A stretch of DNA of 64,000 bases from Allorhizobium undicola ORS 992 = ATCC 700741 (lineage in GTDB: Bacteria > Pseudomonadota > Alphaproteobacteria > Rhizobiales > Rhizobiaceae). The position numbers and the translations under genes were made by a program. The notes beneath the pieces were generated by a model, which saw only the letters and a list, made by a program, of their open reading frames with translations, was not told the DNA's origin and did not search any database. Positions 56,053-64,000 of this stretch are shown here, in pieces; the first letter of the stretch is position 1, and each line of letters begins with the position of its first letter. The stretch covers positions 62,001-126,000 of the forward strand of contig NZ_JHXQ01000002.1 in the NCBI RefSeq assembly GCF_000621665.1, in the 5' to 3' direction.

Positions 56053-57108
56053 TCACGGGCTGGCCGCCTGAAATGCGCCATTGCGCCATTGCAAAAGCCT
56101 GTAGGGATTTTCGCTCAATTCATGCGCAGGCGTGAACCCGATCTTGCCGATGACCGTGTCGATGCTCACATTGGTGATGGATTGTGCCAAAGGCCTGCTA
56201 TCCGCGCCCACGGCCGCCAGAAACTCTATTGCCGCAAAGGCAGGCAGGGCGTAGCCATCGGGCTCGGTGCCAAGCTGCCGAACGGCCTGGGCTGCGGGCA
56301 AGGCGGCCTCGTCCTTCGCATAATCGGGTATCGTTACGGCCTCAACGCCATCGGCAAGCGGCACGGGCCTGTCCACCGCCTTCAGCGAATCGCCCCCCAA
56401 AAGGGAAAGCGGAATATTTTCCGCTGCCGCATCACGGGCAATGATGGCCACATCGCTGCGGTCGCCGCCGATGAAAACATGCGTTGCGCCGGTCTTTTGC
56501 AGGCGCCGCACCAGCGCAATCTGGTTTTCCTGCCCCGGACGGTAGGTGTCGGTGAAAACCGGCTTCATGCCGCGCTCTTCCAATGGTGCGCGGATGGCAT
56601 CCACCAGTTCTCGCCCACGGATGGTTCCATCGTCGATCAACGCGAAGGCAGAGCCGGTCCAGCGCGTCAAAATGACATCGACAAGTTTTTCGCTTTCGGC
56701 CTTGCCGGAGGGCGCCATGCGAAAAAGCGGCCAGCCCTTCTTCAAGGCGTCTTCCATGATCGTCGCCCAGCGCACCGACAAGGTCAACATGGGAATGGTT
56801 TGCGCGCCAAGCGGCGGCGCTGCGGTTTCGAGTGTTTCGCTGCACAAAAAGCCAATGGCGGCATCGACCTTGGCGGCGGAAAGCTTTTCGGCGATGGATA
56901 CACCGCTACCGGCCTCACAGCTCTCATCCACAAAGGTGAGCGACACGCCCTTTTGTTGTGCCGAAGCCTCGGCGCCCGCCCTGATCTGCTGGCCCAGCAG
57001 GCCGTAAGGTCCGTCCTTTGGCGCAACCACGCCAATCGTCAGTGCCTCGGCCTGAGCGGCGGCGAAGAAAATAGAAAAGGAAAGGCAGAGCGGCGCTGTA
57101 AACTTCAT
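56053..57108 (-). CDS. Periplasmic substrate-binding protein, branched-chain amino acid transporter type
   Basis: 351 residues with a signal peptide (MKFTAPLCLSFSIFFAAAQAEA). LTIGVVAPKDGPYGLLGQQIRAGAEASAQQKGVSLTFVDESCEAGSG is the type I periplasmic-binding fold of LivJ-like proteins, and AFALIDDGTIRGRELVDAIRAPLEERGMKPVFTDTYRPGQ the second lobe. No permease or ATPase gene is adjacent, so the ligand and partners are unknown. An ATG two codons upstream is an alternative start. Confidence 0.87.
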   Translation of the reverse strand: MKFTAPLCLSFSIFFAAAQAEALTIGVVAPKDGPYGLLGQQIRAGAEASAQQKGVSLTFVDESCEAGSGVSIAEKLSAAKVDAAIGFLCSETLETAAPPLGAQTIPMLTLSVRWATIMEDALKKGWPLFRMAPSGKAESEKLVDVILTRWTGSAFALIDDGTIRGRELVDAIRAPLEERGMKPVFTDTYRPGQENQIALVRRLQKTGATHVFIGGDRSDVAIIARDAAAENIPLSLLGGDSLKAVDRPVPLADGVEAVTIPDYAKDEAALPAAQAVRQLGTEPDGYALPAFAAIEFLAAVGADSRPLAQSITNVSIDTVIGKIGFTPAHELSENPYRLLQWRNGAFQAASP

Positions 57109-57207
57109 GGGCATCCGGATATTTGACTTTCCGCTCCAACTGGTAACGATACACCATCCTTCGCAAATGCCGGTAAAAATGGCAAATCAGGAAATGCAGG
57201 CGGGCTC

Positions 57208-57573
57208 ATGAATAATCAGGAAATCGAAGAGATATTCGCAACCGCCAGGCCAATCTCCATTCGCCGCATGTTTGGTGGCAAGGGCATTTACAGCGATGGC
57301 GCCATTATTGCGCTTTACCTCTTCGATGAGATTCTCCTGAAGGCAGATGCCGAAACTGCACCGGAATTTGCCGCCCATGGTGCAAGGCAATGGACATATG
57401 AGCGGCCCGGCGGCAAGCGCGTTGCCATGCCCTACTGGTCTGTGCCGGACAGCGCTTTCGACGATCCGGATGAAATGGCGAAATGGGTGAACCTCGCCTG
57501 CGAGGCGGGAAGGCGAGCCTTCCTCGGACGTTCAGCGAAGAAAGGCAAGACTGTCGCGGGTGAACACGGATAA
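57208..57573 (+). CDS. TfoX N-terminal domain protein
   Basis: 121 residues: IRRMFGGKGIYSDGAIIALYLFDEILLKADAETAPEFAAHGARQWTYERPGGKRVAMPYWSVP is the TfoX/Sxy N-terminal domain. In Gammaproteobacteria Sxy/TfoX controls competence; alphaproteobacterial one-domain homologues have unknown function. It is convergent with the broken NUDIX gene, and its 3' end overlaps the old NUDIX C-terminal codons by about 42 bp. Confidence 0.88.
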   Translation: MNNQEIEEIFATARPISIRRMFGGKGIYSDGAIIALYLFDEILLKADAETAPEFAAHGARQWTYERPGGKRVAMPYWSVPDSAFDDPDEMAKWVNLACEAGRRAFLGRSAKKGKTVAGEHG

Positions 57574-57612
57574 AGGTTCCGGCAGGGCGTCGAGCGCGAA
57601 CCAACCAAACTC
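57532..57612 (-). pseudogene. Detached C-terminal codons of the NUDIX gene
   Basis: In the same reading frame as the NUDIX gene, but beyond two stop codons in the repeat, the sequence reads EFGWFALDALPEPLSVFTRD, then SLAFLR and a stop. This is the normal end of such NUDIX hydrolases (GWF.LD.LPEPL). It is cut off from the gene by the family B repeat at 57614-57714. Confidence 0.82.
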
Positions 57613-57613
57613 C

Positions 57614-57714
57614 CGCTGCATAATTTCTTAAATCGGAATCGATTCAAGAAATTATGCAGCGGATTTAAAGTGATACAGCGTCCTTTGTGCGTTTGATAAA
57701 CGCACGGCGCTGTA
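57614..57714. repeat. Palindromic repeat, family B (copy 3), inside the NUDIX gene
   Basis: 101 bp with the same two hairpins as copies 1 and 2 (CTGCATAATTTCTT...AAGAAATTATGCAG and TACAGCG...CGCTGTA with GTGCGTTTGATAAACGCAC). The TA end is present on one side (57713-57714) and CG on the other. It introduces two in-frame stops into the NUDIX gene. Confidence 0.88.
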
Positions 57715-58050
57715 TTGCTTTTCAGGCTCTGCCAATCGCGGCTCGCCCTCCGTTTCTGAGGTCTTGTAAATCATCGAGATCCAGTGCTGCCCGTCCGCAG
57801 GGATGATTTGCTCCATCACGGTCACAAATTCCAGCGTGCCAATGATTAGCCCGCTTTCTTCCACTGCCTCGCGCCGTGCAGCCTGCTCCGCGCCTTCGAA
57901 CAGGTCCACCTTGCCGCCGACGATGTTCCAGAAACCGGCTTCGGGGGCCTTCCTGCGTTTGTAGAGAAGAATCTTTTCATTTCGCAAGATAGCGAGACCG
58001 ACGCCAAGTCCGGGAAAGTCGGTTCCCGGACGTCCTGTCTGGTCGGACAT
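57652..58050 (-). CDS. NUDIX hydrolase with 3' end replaced by a repeat element
   Basis: 132 residues as it stands. The Nudix box GGKVDLFEGAEQAARREAVE (continuing ESGL) agrees with GX5EX7REUXEEXGU, so the catalytic core is intact. After EPRLAEPEKQ the last 24 or so codons (beginning YSAVRLSNAQRTLYHF) come from the family B repeat, and the original end lies beyond it. NUDIX enzymes hydrolyse nucleoside diphosphate derivatives. The altered C-terminus may still permit folding, since only the final helix or strand is lost; activity is uncertain. It starts 3 bp after the helicase stop. Confidence 0.83.
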   Translation of the reverse strand: MSDQTGRPGTDFPGLGVGLAILRNEKILLYKRRKAPEAGFWNIVGGKVDLFEGAEQAARREAVEESGLIIGTLEFVTVMEQIIPADGQHWISMIYKTSETEGEPRLAEPEKQYSAVRLSNAQRTLYHFKSAA

Positions 58051-58052
58051 GG

Positions 58053-59591
58053 TTACGCCTTGGCGTTGGCAACGATCAGCATGAAAGCCGGAATGTCGTC
58101 ACCGAAGCCAACCGGCGTCGGGCCGTCATCGTGATCGCGGTAATGGCGGCGGCGCTCGCGGTTATCGTCATTGGCCGCATGGCTGGAGCGATTGTCGCGA
58201 TTGTTCTGAGGCTGGCGCCGTTCGGTCCTGCGGTCCTGTTTCACGCTTTCCACCTTTTCTGTGGCGGGTTCGGAAGCAGTTTCGCTTGCGGATTCCACCT
58301 GTTTTGGCTCCTCACGGCTGGCCTTGCGGCTGCCGCGATCCCTTTCCCGTCCGCTTTCGCGGGATTTACCCTTGCCCTTGCCGCGACGCTCTTCCTTGTC
58401 GCCCTCAGCCGGTTCCGGCAGGGCGGAGAGATCACCCGCCAGCCACTCGATCTTTTCGCCGATCAGCTTTTCAATGGCGTCGAGGAACTTGGTATCCTTG
58501 CGGGTGACGATGGAAAACGCGCTGCCGGAGCGTCCGGCGCGGCCGGTGCGGCCGATGCGGTGAACATAATCTTCAGCGTGGATGGGTAGGTCGAAGTTGA
58601 ACACATGGCTGACATCGGGAATGTCCAGACCACGCGCCGCCACATCCGAAGCCACCAGCAGCTTGATATTGTTGTCCTTGAAATTGGCCAGCATGGTCGT
58701 GCGCGAACGCTGGTCCATGTCGCCATGCAGCGCACCGACCGAAAAGCCGTGACGGTCGAGCGAACGGAACAGATCCGCCACATCCTTCTTGCGATTACAG
58801 AAGATGATGGCGTTCTTCAACTCGTCCTGCGCGCGGATGAGATCGCGCAGCACGGCGCGCTTGTCCCAGTCCTTGTTTTGCGAGGCAACGAGGCGCTGCG
58901 TAACCGTCTTGGCGGTAGAGGAGGGCGGCGCTACCTCGATCCGCTCGGGGTTTTGCAGGAAGCGATCGGCCAGCTTCTGGATTTCCGGCGGCATGGTTGC
59001 GGAGAAAAACAGCGTCTGGCGCGTGAAGGGAATAAGCTTGGCGATGCGTTCAATGTCGGGGATGAAGCCCATGTCGAGCATCCGGTCTGCCTCGTCGATC
59101 ACGAGGATTTCCACGCCCGTCATCAGAAGCTTGCCGCGTTCGCAGTGATCGAGCAGGCGGCCTGGCGTGCAGATCAGCACGTCGGCGCCACGCTCAAGCT
59201 TGCGGTCCTGTTCATCGAAGGATACGCCGCCGATGAGAAGTGCGATGTTGAGTTTGTGGTTCTTGCCGTATTTCTCGAAATTCTCGGCGACCTGTGCTGC
59301 CAGTTCGCGCGTCGGCTCCAGAATGAGCGTGCGCGGCATTCGTGCCCTGGCGCGCCCTTTTTCCAGAAGGGTTAGCATGGGCAGAACGAAAGAGGCGGTC
59401 TTTCCGGTGCCTGTTTGCGCAATGCCGCAAATATCACGCCGTTGCAGGGCCGGCGGAATGGCGCCAGCCTGAATGGGCGTGGGGATGTTGTAGCCGGCAT
59501 CGGCAACGGCAGAAAGAACTTTTTGGCTCAGGCCAAGATCAGCGAAGGTCGTCAAAGGGAAATATTTTCCGTTCCGTTCTTGCGAACTCAA
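58053..59591 (-). CDS. DEAD-box ATP-dependent RNA helicase (RhlE-like)
   Basis: 512 residues. The Q motif and motif I (PTPIQAGAIPPALQRRDICGIAQTGTGKTA), DEAD motif (ILVIDEADRMLDMGFIPD), SAT (FFSATMP) and motif VI (HRIGRTGRAGRSG) are all present. From about residue 395 a charged low-complexity tail (EERRGKGKGKSRESGRERDRGSRK...) follows, as in RhlE-type helicases that unwind rRNA or mRNA. The start is TTG at 59591; another TTG about 14 codons downstream is possible. It lies upstream of the NUDIX gene on the same strand. Confidence 0.93.
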   Translation of the reverse strand: MSSQERNGKYFPLTTFADLGLSQKVLSAVADAGYNIPTPIQAGAIPPALQRRDICGIAQTGTGKTASFVLPMLTLLEKGRARARMPRTLILEPTRELAAQVAENFEKYGKNHKLNIALLIGGVSFDEQDRKLERGADVLICTPGRLLDHCERGKLLMTGVEILVIDEADRMLDMGFIPDIERIAKLIPFTRQTLFFSATMPPEIQKLADRFLQNPERIEVAPPSSTAKTVTQRLVASQNKDWDKRAVLRDLIRAQDELKNAIIFCNRKKDVADLFRSLDRHGFSVGALHGDMDQRSRTTMLANFKDNNIKLLVASDVAARGLDIPDVSHVFNFDLPIHAEDYVHRIGRTGRAGRSGSAFSIVTRKDTKFLDAIEKLIGEKIEWLAGDLSALPEPAEGDKEERRGKGKGKSRESGRERDRGSRKASREEPKQVESASETASEPATEKVESVKQDRRTERRQPQNNRDNRSSHAANDDNRERRRHYRDHDDGPTPVGFGDDIPAFMLIVANAKA

Positions 59592-59732
59592 GGTGACTCA
59601 CCCGCGAACCGGGTGTTTACGCAAGCGCGGCATAGGCCTAAACCCACCGGAAGTCAAGGAAAGACGGCAAAGCAGCGCTATAAAGCTTAACGGAACGTCA
59701 GCTTATTGCCTATTCAAGCGCATTGCTTGGCA

Positions 59733-60923
59733 TTACTCGATGATCGTGGCGAGTTTCAGGCCTGCCGCCACATAGCGCATGGGGTCAACGGCCACGCCGT
59801 TGCGGCGCACTTCATAATGGAGATGCGAGCCGGTGGAGCGGCCCGTGGAGCCAGCAAGGCCCACCGTGCCGCCCGTTTCCACCCTGTCGCCAACGCGCAC
59901 CAGTATTTTCGACATGTGGCCGTAGCGGGTGGAAACGCCCTGGCCGTGGTCGATTTCCACCATATTGCCATAGCCGCCGGAATAGCCTGCGCTGACAACG
60001 GTTCCAGCGCCCGCAGCCTTGATCTCTCCGCCGGTCGGGGCGCGGAAATCCACGCCGGTATGCATGGCAAGGCGTCCCAGCAGCGGATCGGTGCGATTGC
60101 CGAAAGGGCTGGTGATCTCGGTGGTGGGAGCGGGATTGCTCAGCGGCATTCGCCGTGCCGTTTGCCGGGCGGCCTCCAGCCGTGAGAGCGCCGTGTCCAG
60201 CCCGTCCAGCGAGGTGTCGAAGCCGAGGTGCGGATCGGCATCGACAAGGGGCCCGCCTGCCGCATCCGCGCCCTGTTTTGGCGTATCGACCTTGAAGCCG
60301 GTGCGGCTCAATACGTCCTCGATCCGGGTGGCAACCCCGGAGGCGTCGGCGGTCAGTTCATGGATCCTGTCCATTTGCTGCTGCTCGATGGTTTTCAGCG
60401 AAAGCGTCACATTCTGAAAGGCACGGTCTGCTCTGTCTGCCGTCGTTTCGCCTGCTGCCGGAGATGTGGCTTGATCTTGCGGTAGCAGGCTGCTGCTTTG
60501 CTGGGGCGTCGAAAGCCCCGATTGGTCGGCGCGGTCCATCAGCGAGCCGAGCCTGCCGGTGCGCGATGAAAGCGCCATTTGCTGTTCGAGGAGTTTTTCG
60601 ATCTTGTCTTCCACGACCTGCTGGTCGAGCAATTGCCGGGAGGTGACGCGATCCACCTGTGCCCTGAGCGCCGAAATGCGGTCTTCATAGGCATATTGCA
60701 TCTGCGCCTGCCGGGCCATGGAGGCGCCGATCAGATTGTCACGCATGACCAGATAGGCGGTTGCGCCGAGATAGGCCGTTGCCGCAACGACGAGCGCACC
60801 GACGGCAAGCCCTGCCATCCACGGGCGAATGGTGATGTGGCGCACCCGTTCTCCGGAGGCGAGAATCAGCACATGCGGCGTCGTGGCCTTGCGGGCAAAA
60901 CGTCCTTGTGCGGCCTTTTCCAT
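59733..60923 (-). CDS. M23-family metallopeptidase (LytM-like), membrane anchored
   Basis: 396 residues. A cytoplasmic N-terminus and one membrane helix (WMAGLAVGALVVAATAYLGATAYLV) are followed by a coiled coil (QMQYAYEDRISALRAQVDRVTSRQL...) and a C-terminal M23 domain with the zinc ligands in HTGVDFRAP and HLHYEV. Such proteins cleave peptidoglycan or regulate amidases at division. The start at 60923 has GGAGAG 6 nt upstream; another ATG at 60929 abuts it. A CtrA-type TTAA-N7-TTAA motif lies 130 bp upstream. Confidence 0.92.
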   Translation of the reverse strand: MEKAAQGRFARKATTPHVLILASGERVRHITIRPWMAGLAVGALVVAATAYLGATAYLVMRDNLIGASMARQAQMQYAYEDRISALRAQVDRVTSRQLLDQQVVEDKIEKLLEQQMALSSRTGRLGSLMDRADQSGLSTPQQSSSLLPQDQATSPAAGETTADRADRAFQNVTLSLKTIEQQQMDRIHELTADASGVATRIEDVLSRTGFKVDTPKQGADAAGGPLVDADPHLGFDTSLDGLDTALSRLEAARQTARRMPLSNPAPTTEITSPFGNRTDPLLGRLAMHTGVDFRAPTGGEIKAAGAGTVVSAGYSGGYGNMVEIDHGQGVSTRYGHMSKILVRVGDRVETGGTVGLAGSTGRSTGSHLHYEVRRNGVAVDPMRYVAAGLKLATIIE

Positions 60924-61052
60924 CGGCATCTCTCCGGTTTTTCCCGGCGGCAGGGTGGGGTGCCGCGACACTCTCCGGCCTTCGCGCAGCAAAGCAGGCC
61001 GGAAAGGCTGAATGCGGACGAAGTGGAGTGATGCGATTACACTTAATTAAGG

Positions 61053-61067
61053 TTAATGCCCCGTTAA
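61053..61067. promoter_or_regulatory. CtrA-type binding motif upstream of the M23 peptidase gene
   Basis: TTAATGCCCCGTTAA matches the full CtrA consensus TTAA-N7-TTAA. A further TTAATTAAGG immediately precedes it. CtrA is the cell-cycle master regulator of Caulobacter and Brucella. Confidence 0.6.
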
Positions 61068-61092
61068 AATTGTGCCTTATAACTAAAGAATT

Positions 61093-61917
61093 TCAGGCAT
61101 GGCTGATGGAGGAAAGGCTGCGATAGAAGGAGGGCGTCAGGCCCGCCTCGGCGCGGGCGACATCGTTGAAGGGCGCCTTTAGCTGGCCGCGAAAATTGCT
61201 TCGGACCAGCTCCTGGAAGGTGCGGGCGGGATCGCGCTTTTCCCGTGCGCAGAGAAAGCGGAACCACTTGGCGCCGATCGCGACATGGCCTTTCTCGTCT
61301 TCGTAAATGACCTTCAGCACGTCGGCGCTTTCGATGTCGCCGGTTTCGCGCATCTTTTCTTGCAGGGAAGGTGTTACATCCAGTCCGCGCGCTTCCAGAA
61401 TAAGCGGCACGACGGCCAGCCGCGCGGTCAGATCGTTCCGGGTGGTGTGGGCAGCTTTCCACAACCCGTCATGGGCGGGCATGTCGCCATAATCGGCGCC
61501 AAGCGCGCGCAATCTGTCGCGCACCATGCCAAAATGCTTTGCCTCTTCGAAAGCCACCTGCATCCAGCCGTCAAAGAATGAATTCGGCACTGGTTCAGTG
61601 GCGAAACGCGCGACAATATCGAGTGCGAGATCAACGGCATTCAGCTCGATATGCGCCAGCGCGTGCAGCATGGCGATGCGGCCGGGCAGGGTGTGCACGG
61701 ATCGCTTCTCCACCGCCTTTGGCGGCACAAGTTCCGGCTTCTCAGGCCGCCCCGGCCTGTCCGGCACAGGCGGATCGAGCGGGGATCGCAGTGAAAGCCG
61801 CCGCATCTGCCAGCGTCTTGCGCTTTCCTGGGCAAGTCGCGTTTTCAGATCGAGGTCGCCAGCGGCAATCGCCATGGTGGCGCCAGCGCGCAGCGATGGA
61901 ATGTGTATATCGGTCAT
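61093..61917 (-). CDS. DUF455 family ferritin-like protein
   Basis: 274 residues. The four-helix bundle carries carboxylate and histidine residues in AHIELNAVDLALD, FEEAKHFGMVRDRL and VIYEDEKGHVAIGAKW, the pattern of di-iron ferritin-like proteins. DUF455 members are predicted oxidases or hydroxylases; none is well characterised to my knowledge. It starts 7 bp after the bcp stop, so the two are probably cotranscribed. Confidence 0.9.
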   Translation of the reverse strand: MTDIHIPSLRAGATMAIAAGDLDLKTRLAQESARRWQMRRLSLRSPLDPPVPDRPGRPEKPELVPPKAVEKRSVHTLPGRIAMLHALAHIELNAVDLALDIVARFATEPVPNSFFDGWMQVAFEEAKHFGMVRDRLRALGADYGDMPAHDGLWKAAHTTRNDLTARLAVVPLILEARGLDVTPSLQEKMRETGDIESADVLKVIYEDEKGHVAIGAKWFRFLCAREKRDPARTFQELVRSNFRGQLKAPFNDVARAEAGLTPSFYRSLSSISHA

Positions 61918-61924
61918 CTGGGTG

Positions 61925-62392
61925 CTAAAGCGCTTGCACGGCCTTCAGAACGGCCTCGGCATGGCCCGCCACCTTTACCTTGGGCCAGATTGCCGCGATC
62001 TTGCCATCCTTGCCGATGAGGAAAGTGGTCCGTTCAACGCCCATATATGTTTTTCCATACATGCTCTTTTCCTTCCAGACGCCATAGGCCTGAAGGGCCG
62101 ACTTTTCCTCGTCGGAGGCAAGGATAACCGAAAGCCCGTGTTTGGCGGTGAATTTGTCGTGGGCTTTGACCGAATCAGGAGACAGGCCGATGACCACGGC
62201 ACCGGCGGCGTTGAACTGCGGCAGAAGGCTGCTGAAATCCTTTGCCTCTGTCGTGCAGCCGCTGGTGTCGTCCTTGGGATAGAAATAGAGAACCACCGGC
62301 TTTCCCAGGTGCCCGTTCAGGCTAACCGTGCCGCCGCCGTCACGGGGAAGGGTGAAGTCTGGCGCTGTATCGCCAATCTGCAATTCAGCCAT
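61925..62392 (-). CDS. bcp: Thioredoxin-dependent thiol peroxidase (Bcp/PrxQ)
   Basis: 155 residues. FTLPRDGGGTVSLNGHLGKPVVLYFYPKDDTSGCTTEAKDF contains the peroxidatic Cys (SGCT). E. coli Bcp has a resolving Cys five residues later; here that position is not Cys and no other Cys is visible, so it may act as a 1-Cys enzyme. It reduces hydroperoxides. The start at 62392 (MAELQIGDTAPDF) has AAAGGTAGC upstream. Confidence 0.95.
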   Translation of the reverse strand: MAELQIGDTAPDFTLPRDGGGTVSLNGHLGKPVVLYFYPKDDTSGCTTEAKDFSSLLPQFNAAGAVVIGLSPDSVKAHDKFTAKHGLSVILASDEEKSALQAYGVWKEKSMYGKTYMGVERTTFLIGKDGKIAAIWPKVKVAGHAEAVLKAVQAL

Positions 62393-62681
62393 CGTGCTAC
62401 CTTTCTTTTGCCGGTTTTCTGGTCCTATAAGGCTTTCGCGCGGCATGGCGCCCGCAGCCTTGGGGCGAAAGTGAAATCATCTTCGGGGTGTCCTTCTTTA
62501 TCCGGTAATGGCCAGTCTTGGAATGGGGTAATTCCTGTTTGCAGACAAAGGCATTGGCCCCGGATGGAATGGTTTCGCCCGGATCCGATTCCGAATTTCG
62601 CCACCATGGTGTAGGCAGGGGCAGCCGGGTGAGAATCGCTGCGGTATTCGAAACGCCACGACCAGGAGAGATGGCCGGGAC

Positions 62682-64000
62682 ATGGGAGAAATCCGGGGCG
62701 AGAAAGTCCGATTTCGCAAAAAAGACCTGATTGCCCTGGAGAGCCTGCCCTCTTCGCAGGTCGATGACGCCTTGCTTGTGCACTGTCCACCCCCGCGCGG
62801 CCATGCGCATCGCCTGGTCCGTGCGTTAATCATGCTTTGCGGTCTGTTTGTGGTTCTGGCCGGTCTTCTGGTAGCGGCGGTGGAAAGCGGAACGCTTGAC
62901 CGGATGCTGTCCACCGGGGCAGAGGCGGCGCTGCAATCGGCCATGGCACCGGGCATGAAGGCCGAACTGCAAGGCGCCTCCATCCGTTTTTCCCGGCATT
63001 ACCAGCTTGCGCTGGCAGCCACTTCGGTCAGCATTTCGGATGAGGCAAGCGGCAAGCTTCTTTCCCGCACCGATACGGTAAAGCTGGTGGTGGATCCGCT
63101 GTCGCTGCTTTATGGCCGCCTCGTGGTGCGGGAAATCGAGGCGGAAGGCACGTCTTTCGATCCCGGTCTCTTCCCGCAGGGCGGAAAGACCGATCTTTCC
63201 GGCGTGAGAGTGGATGACGTTCCCGCATTTCAGCAGAAGCTTTTCCTTGTTCTCGACCAGTTGCGCGGCTTTATCGGCCGTGGTGGGCTGGACAGGCTGA
63301 GGCTGGATGGTATCCGTTTTTCCGCACGGGATAATATCGGCGAGCCCATCGCCGTCGGCGTCGATGATCTGGTGATGCTGCACCGCGCCGATGGGGTGCT
63401 TGCCATTCATGGCGCCATTTCCGTGAACGGCAAGGTCAGCCACCTCGCCGCCGAAACAACGGTGGATGGTGATCGCACCTCCTCGCTCGCGGCGACCATG
63501 ACGGATCTGGAGCCCACCCCCTTCGTGCTGAAACGCCTGCCCAACGGGGTGCGGCGAGAGGGGGCCGATGCCCGTTTCAACATTGATTTCTATGCCAGCC
63601 GTGGCACGGCGGACCGCGCCCCGATGCTGGCGGCGCGGCTGCGCTCGGAAAAAGGCACGATCTATCTCGATGGCGATGCGCAGGAACTGACACATGCCGA
63701 TCTCAACCTTGCCTATGACTTCGACAAGCTGACGCTGGAGATAAAGCCATCATCTCTTGATTTCGGCCCGATGCATCTGCCGCTGAGCGGCGGCGTGATC
63801 GATCTGGACCGCCTGCCGCAAGGTGAGGGTCTCGGCGCGGGTTATGGGCTGGATTTGATGGTGGAGGGCGGCACGGCGTCGATCATCGATTCCGGTGAAC
63901 CGGCTTTTCCTTTTTCGATCAAGGCATTCGGCACATTCATTCATGCGAAAAAGGAGCTGAATGTAAGCCAGCTGACGGTACTGAGCCCGCATGGTTCCAT
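62682..64000 (+). CDS. AsmA/YhdP-like (DUF3971) protein, 3' end outside window
   Basis: The frame runs from the ATG at 62682 to the window edge (439 codons visible). After a 50-residue cytoplasmic N-terminus comes one membrane helix (ALIMLCGLFVVLAGLLVAA), then a long periplasmic beta-rich region (ASIRFSRHYQLALAATSVSISDEASGKLLSRTDTVKLVVDPLSLLYGRLVVREIEAEG) typical of the DUF3971/YhdP group of AsmA-like proteins, which carry lipids between membranes. Family members exceed 1000 residues, so much is missing. AGGAG lies about 13 nt before the start, a slightly long spacing; no better start is seen. Confidence 0.85.
   Translation, partial: MGEIRGEKVRFRKKDLIALESLPSSQVDDALLVHCPPPRGHAHRLVRALIMLCGLFVVLAGLLVAAVESGTLDRMLSTGAEAALQSAMAPGMKAELQGASIRFSRHYQLALAATSVSISDEASGKLLSRTDTVKLVVDPLSLLYGRLVVREIEAEGTSFDPGLFPQGGKTDLSGVRVDDVPAFQQKLFLVLDQLRGFIGRGGLDRLRLDGIRFSARDNIGEPIAVGVDDLVMLHRADGVLAIHGAISVNGKVSHLAAETTVDGDRTSSLAATMTDLEPTPFVLKRLPNGVRREGADARFNIDFYASRGTADRAPMLAARLRSEKGTIYLDGDAQELTHADLNLAYDFDKLTLEIKPSSLDFGPMHLPLSGGVIDLDRLPQGEGLGAGYGLDLMVEGGTASIIDSGEPAFPFSIKAFGTFIHAKKELNVSQLTVLSPHGS

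Noticed and set aside
57305-57647. Minus-strand frames overlapping the TfoX-like gene as separate genes
   Set aside because: They are shadows of the TfoX-like gene; only the 57532-57612 segment in the NUDIX frame has protein-like similarity.

Overview
The window looks like ordinary chromosomal DNA from an alphaproteobacterium of the order Hyphomicrobiales, most likely the Brucella/Ochrobactrum group. This rests on moderately high GC content, a NadQ-nadABC locus, protein families such as DUF2259, DUF455 and an Mla system with a STAS-MlaE fusion, and families of ~100-125 bp palindromic intergenic repeats. Species was not determined. Gene density is high and nearly all genes are recognisable housekeeping or metabolic genes. 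I saw no rRNA, tRNA, CRISPR array, prophage or insertion sequence with a transposase.

Layout. 1-2864: end of a type I secretion adaptor, a small RTX-like secreted protein and a HlyU-family regulator. 3219-9423: CpdB nucleotidase, Lrp regulator divergent from alanine dehydrogenase, an asparaginase fused to a lectin-like domain, and a LprI-like secreted protein. 9424-10071 has no convincing gene. 10072-16769: patatin-like lipase, hisI, folE (minus); an IscU-like protein, yidD, DUF2267, thrS (plus); a SnoaL-like secreted protein. 17025-21403: nadQ and nadABC, with two matching operator-like palindromes over the nadA promoter. 21743-26373: small secreted protein, tam, maeB, LpxH-like phosphoesterase. 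26578-30594: Mla/MCE lipid transport operon. 30809-34037: PagL-like lipid A deacylase, a lipoprotein, purQ-purS-purC. 34266-38479: hydrolase, diguanylate cyclase, GST, icd. 38708-44336: DUF3828-like protein, trmJ, murI, CNNM/CorC protein, HerA-like ATPase. 44379-48670: pepT, TerC, rpsD, glsA. 48895-52417: ChbG-like protein, ttcA, two tandem inositol-monophosphatase-family genes. 52503-55867: rpe, DUF2259, membrane protein, a 44-codon small ORF and purB, tightly packed. 56053-64000: periplasmic binding protein, TfoX-like protein, a NUDIX gene whose 3' end is broken by a repeat, DEAD-box helicase, M23 peptidase with a CtrA-type site upstream, DUF455, bcp, and the start of a large AsmA-like protein.

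No multi-gene system here is convincingly undescribed. The most interesting signals are: (i) a ~102 bp palindromic element that appears mobile, because one copy sits inside another repeat (removing 104 bp restores the exact 125 bp length of the other two copies) and another copy cuts the 3' end of the NUDIX gene while the original C-terminal codons remain in frame downstream; (ii) the asparaginase-lectin fusion, with a perfect 11 bp GNRA hairpin in its leader; (iii) the 44-codon ORF whose stop overlaps the purB start; (iv) a GNRA hairpin at the predicted 5' end of the rpsD mRNA; (v) a perfect TTAA-N7-TTAA motif upstream of the M23 peptidase.
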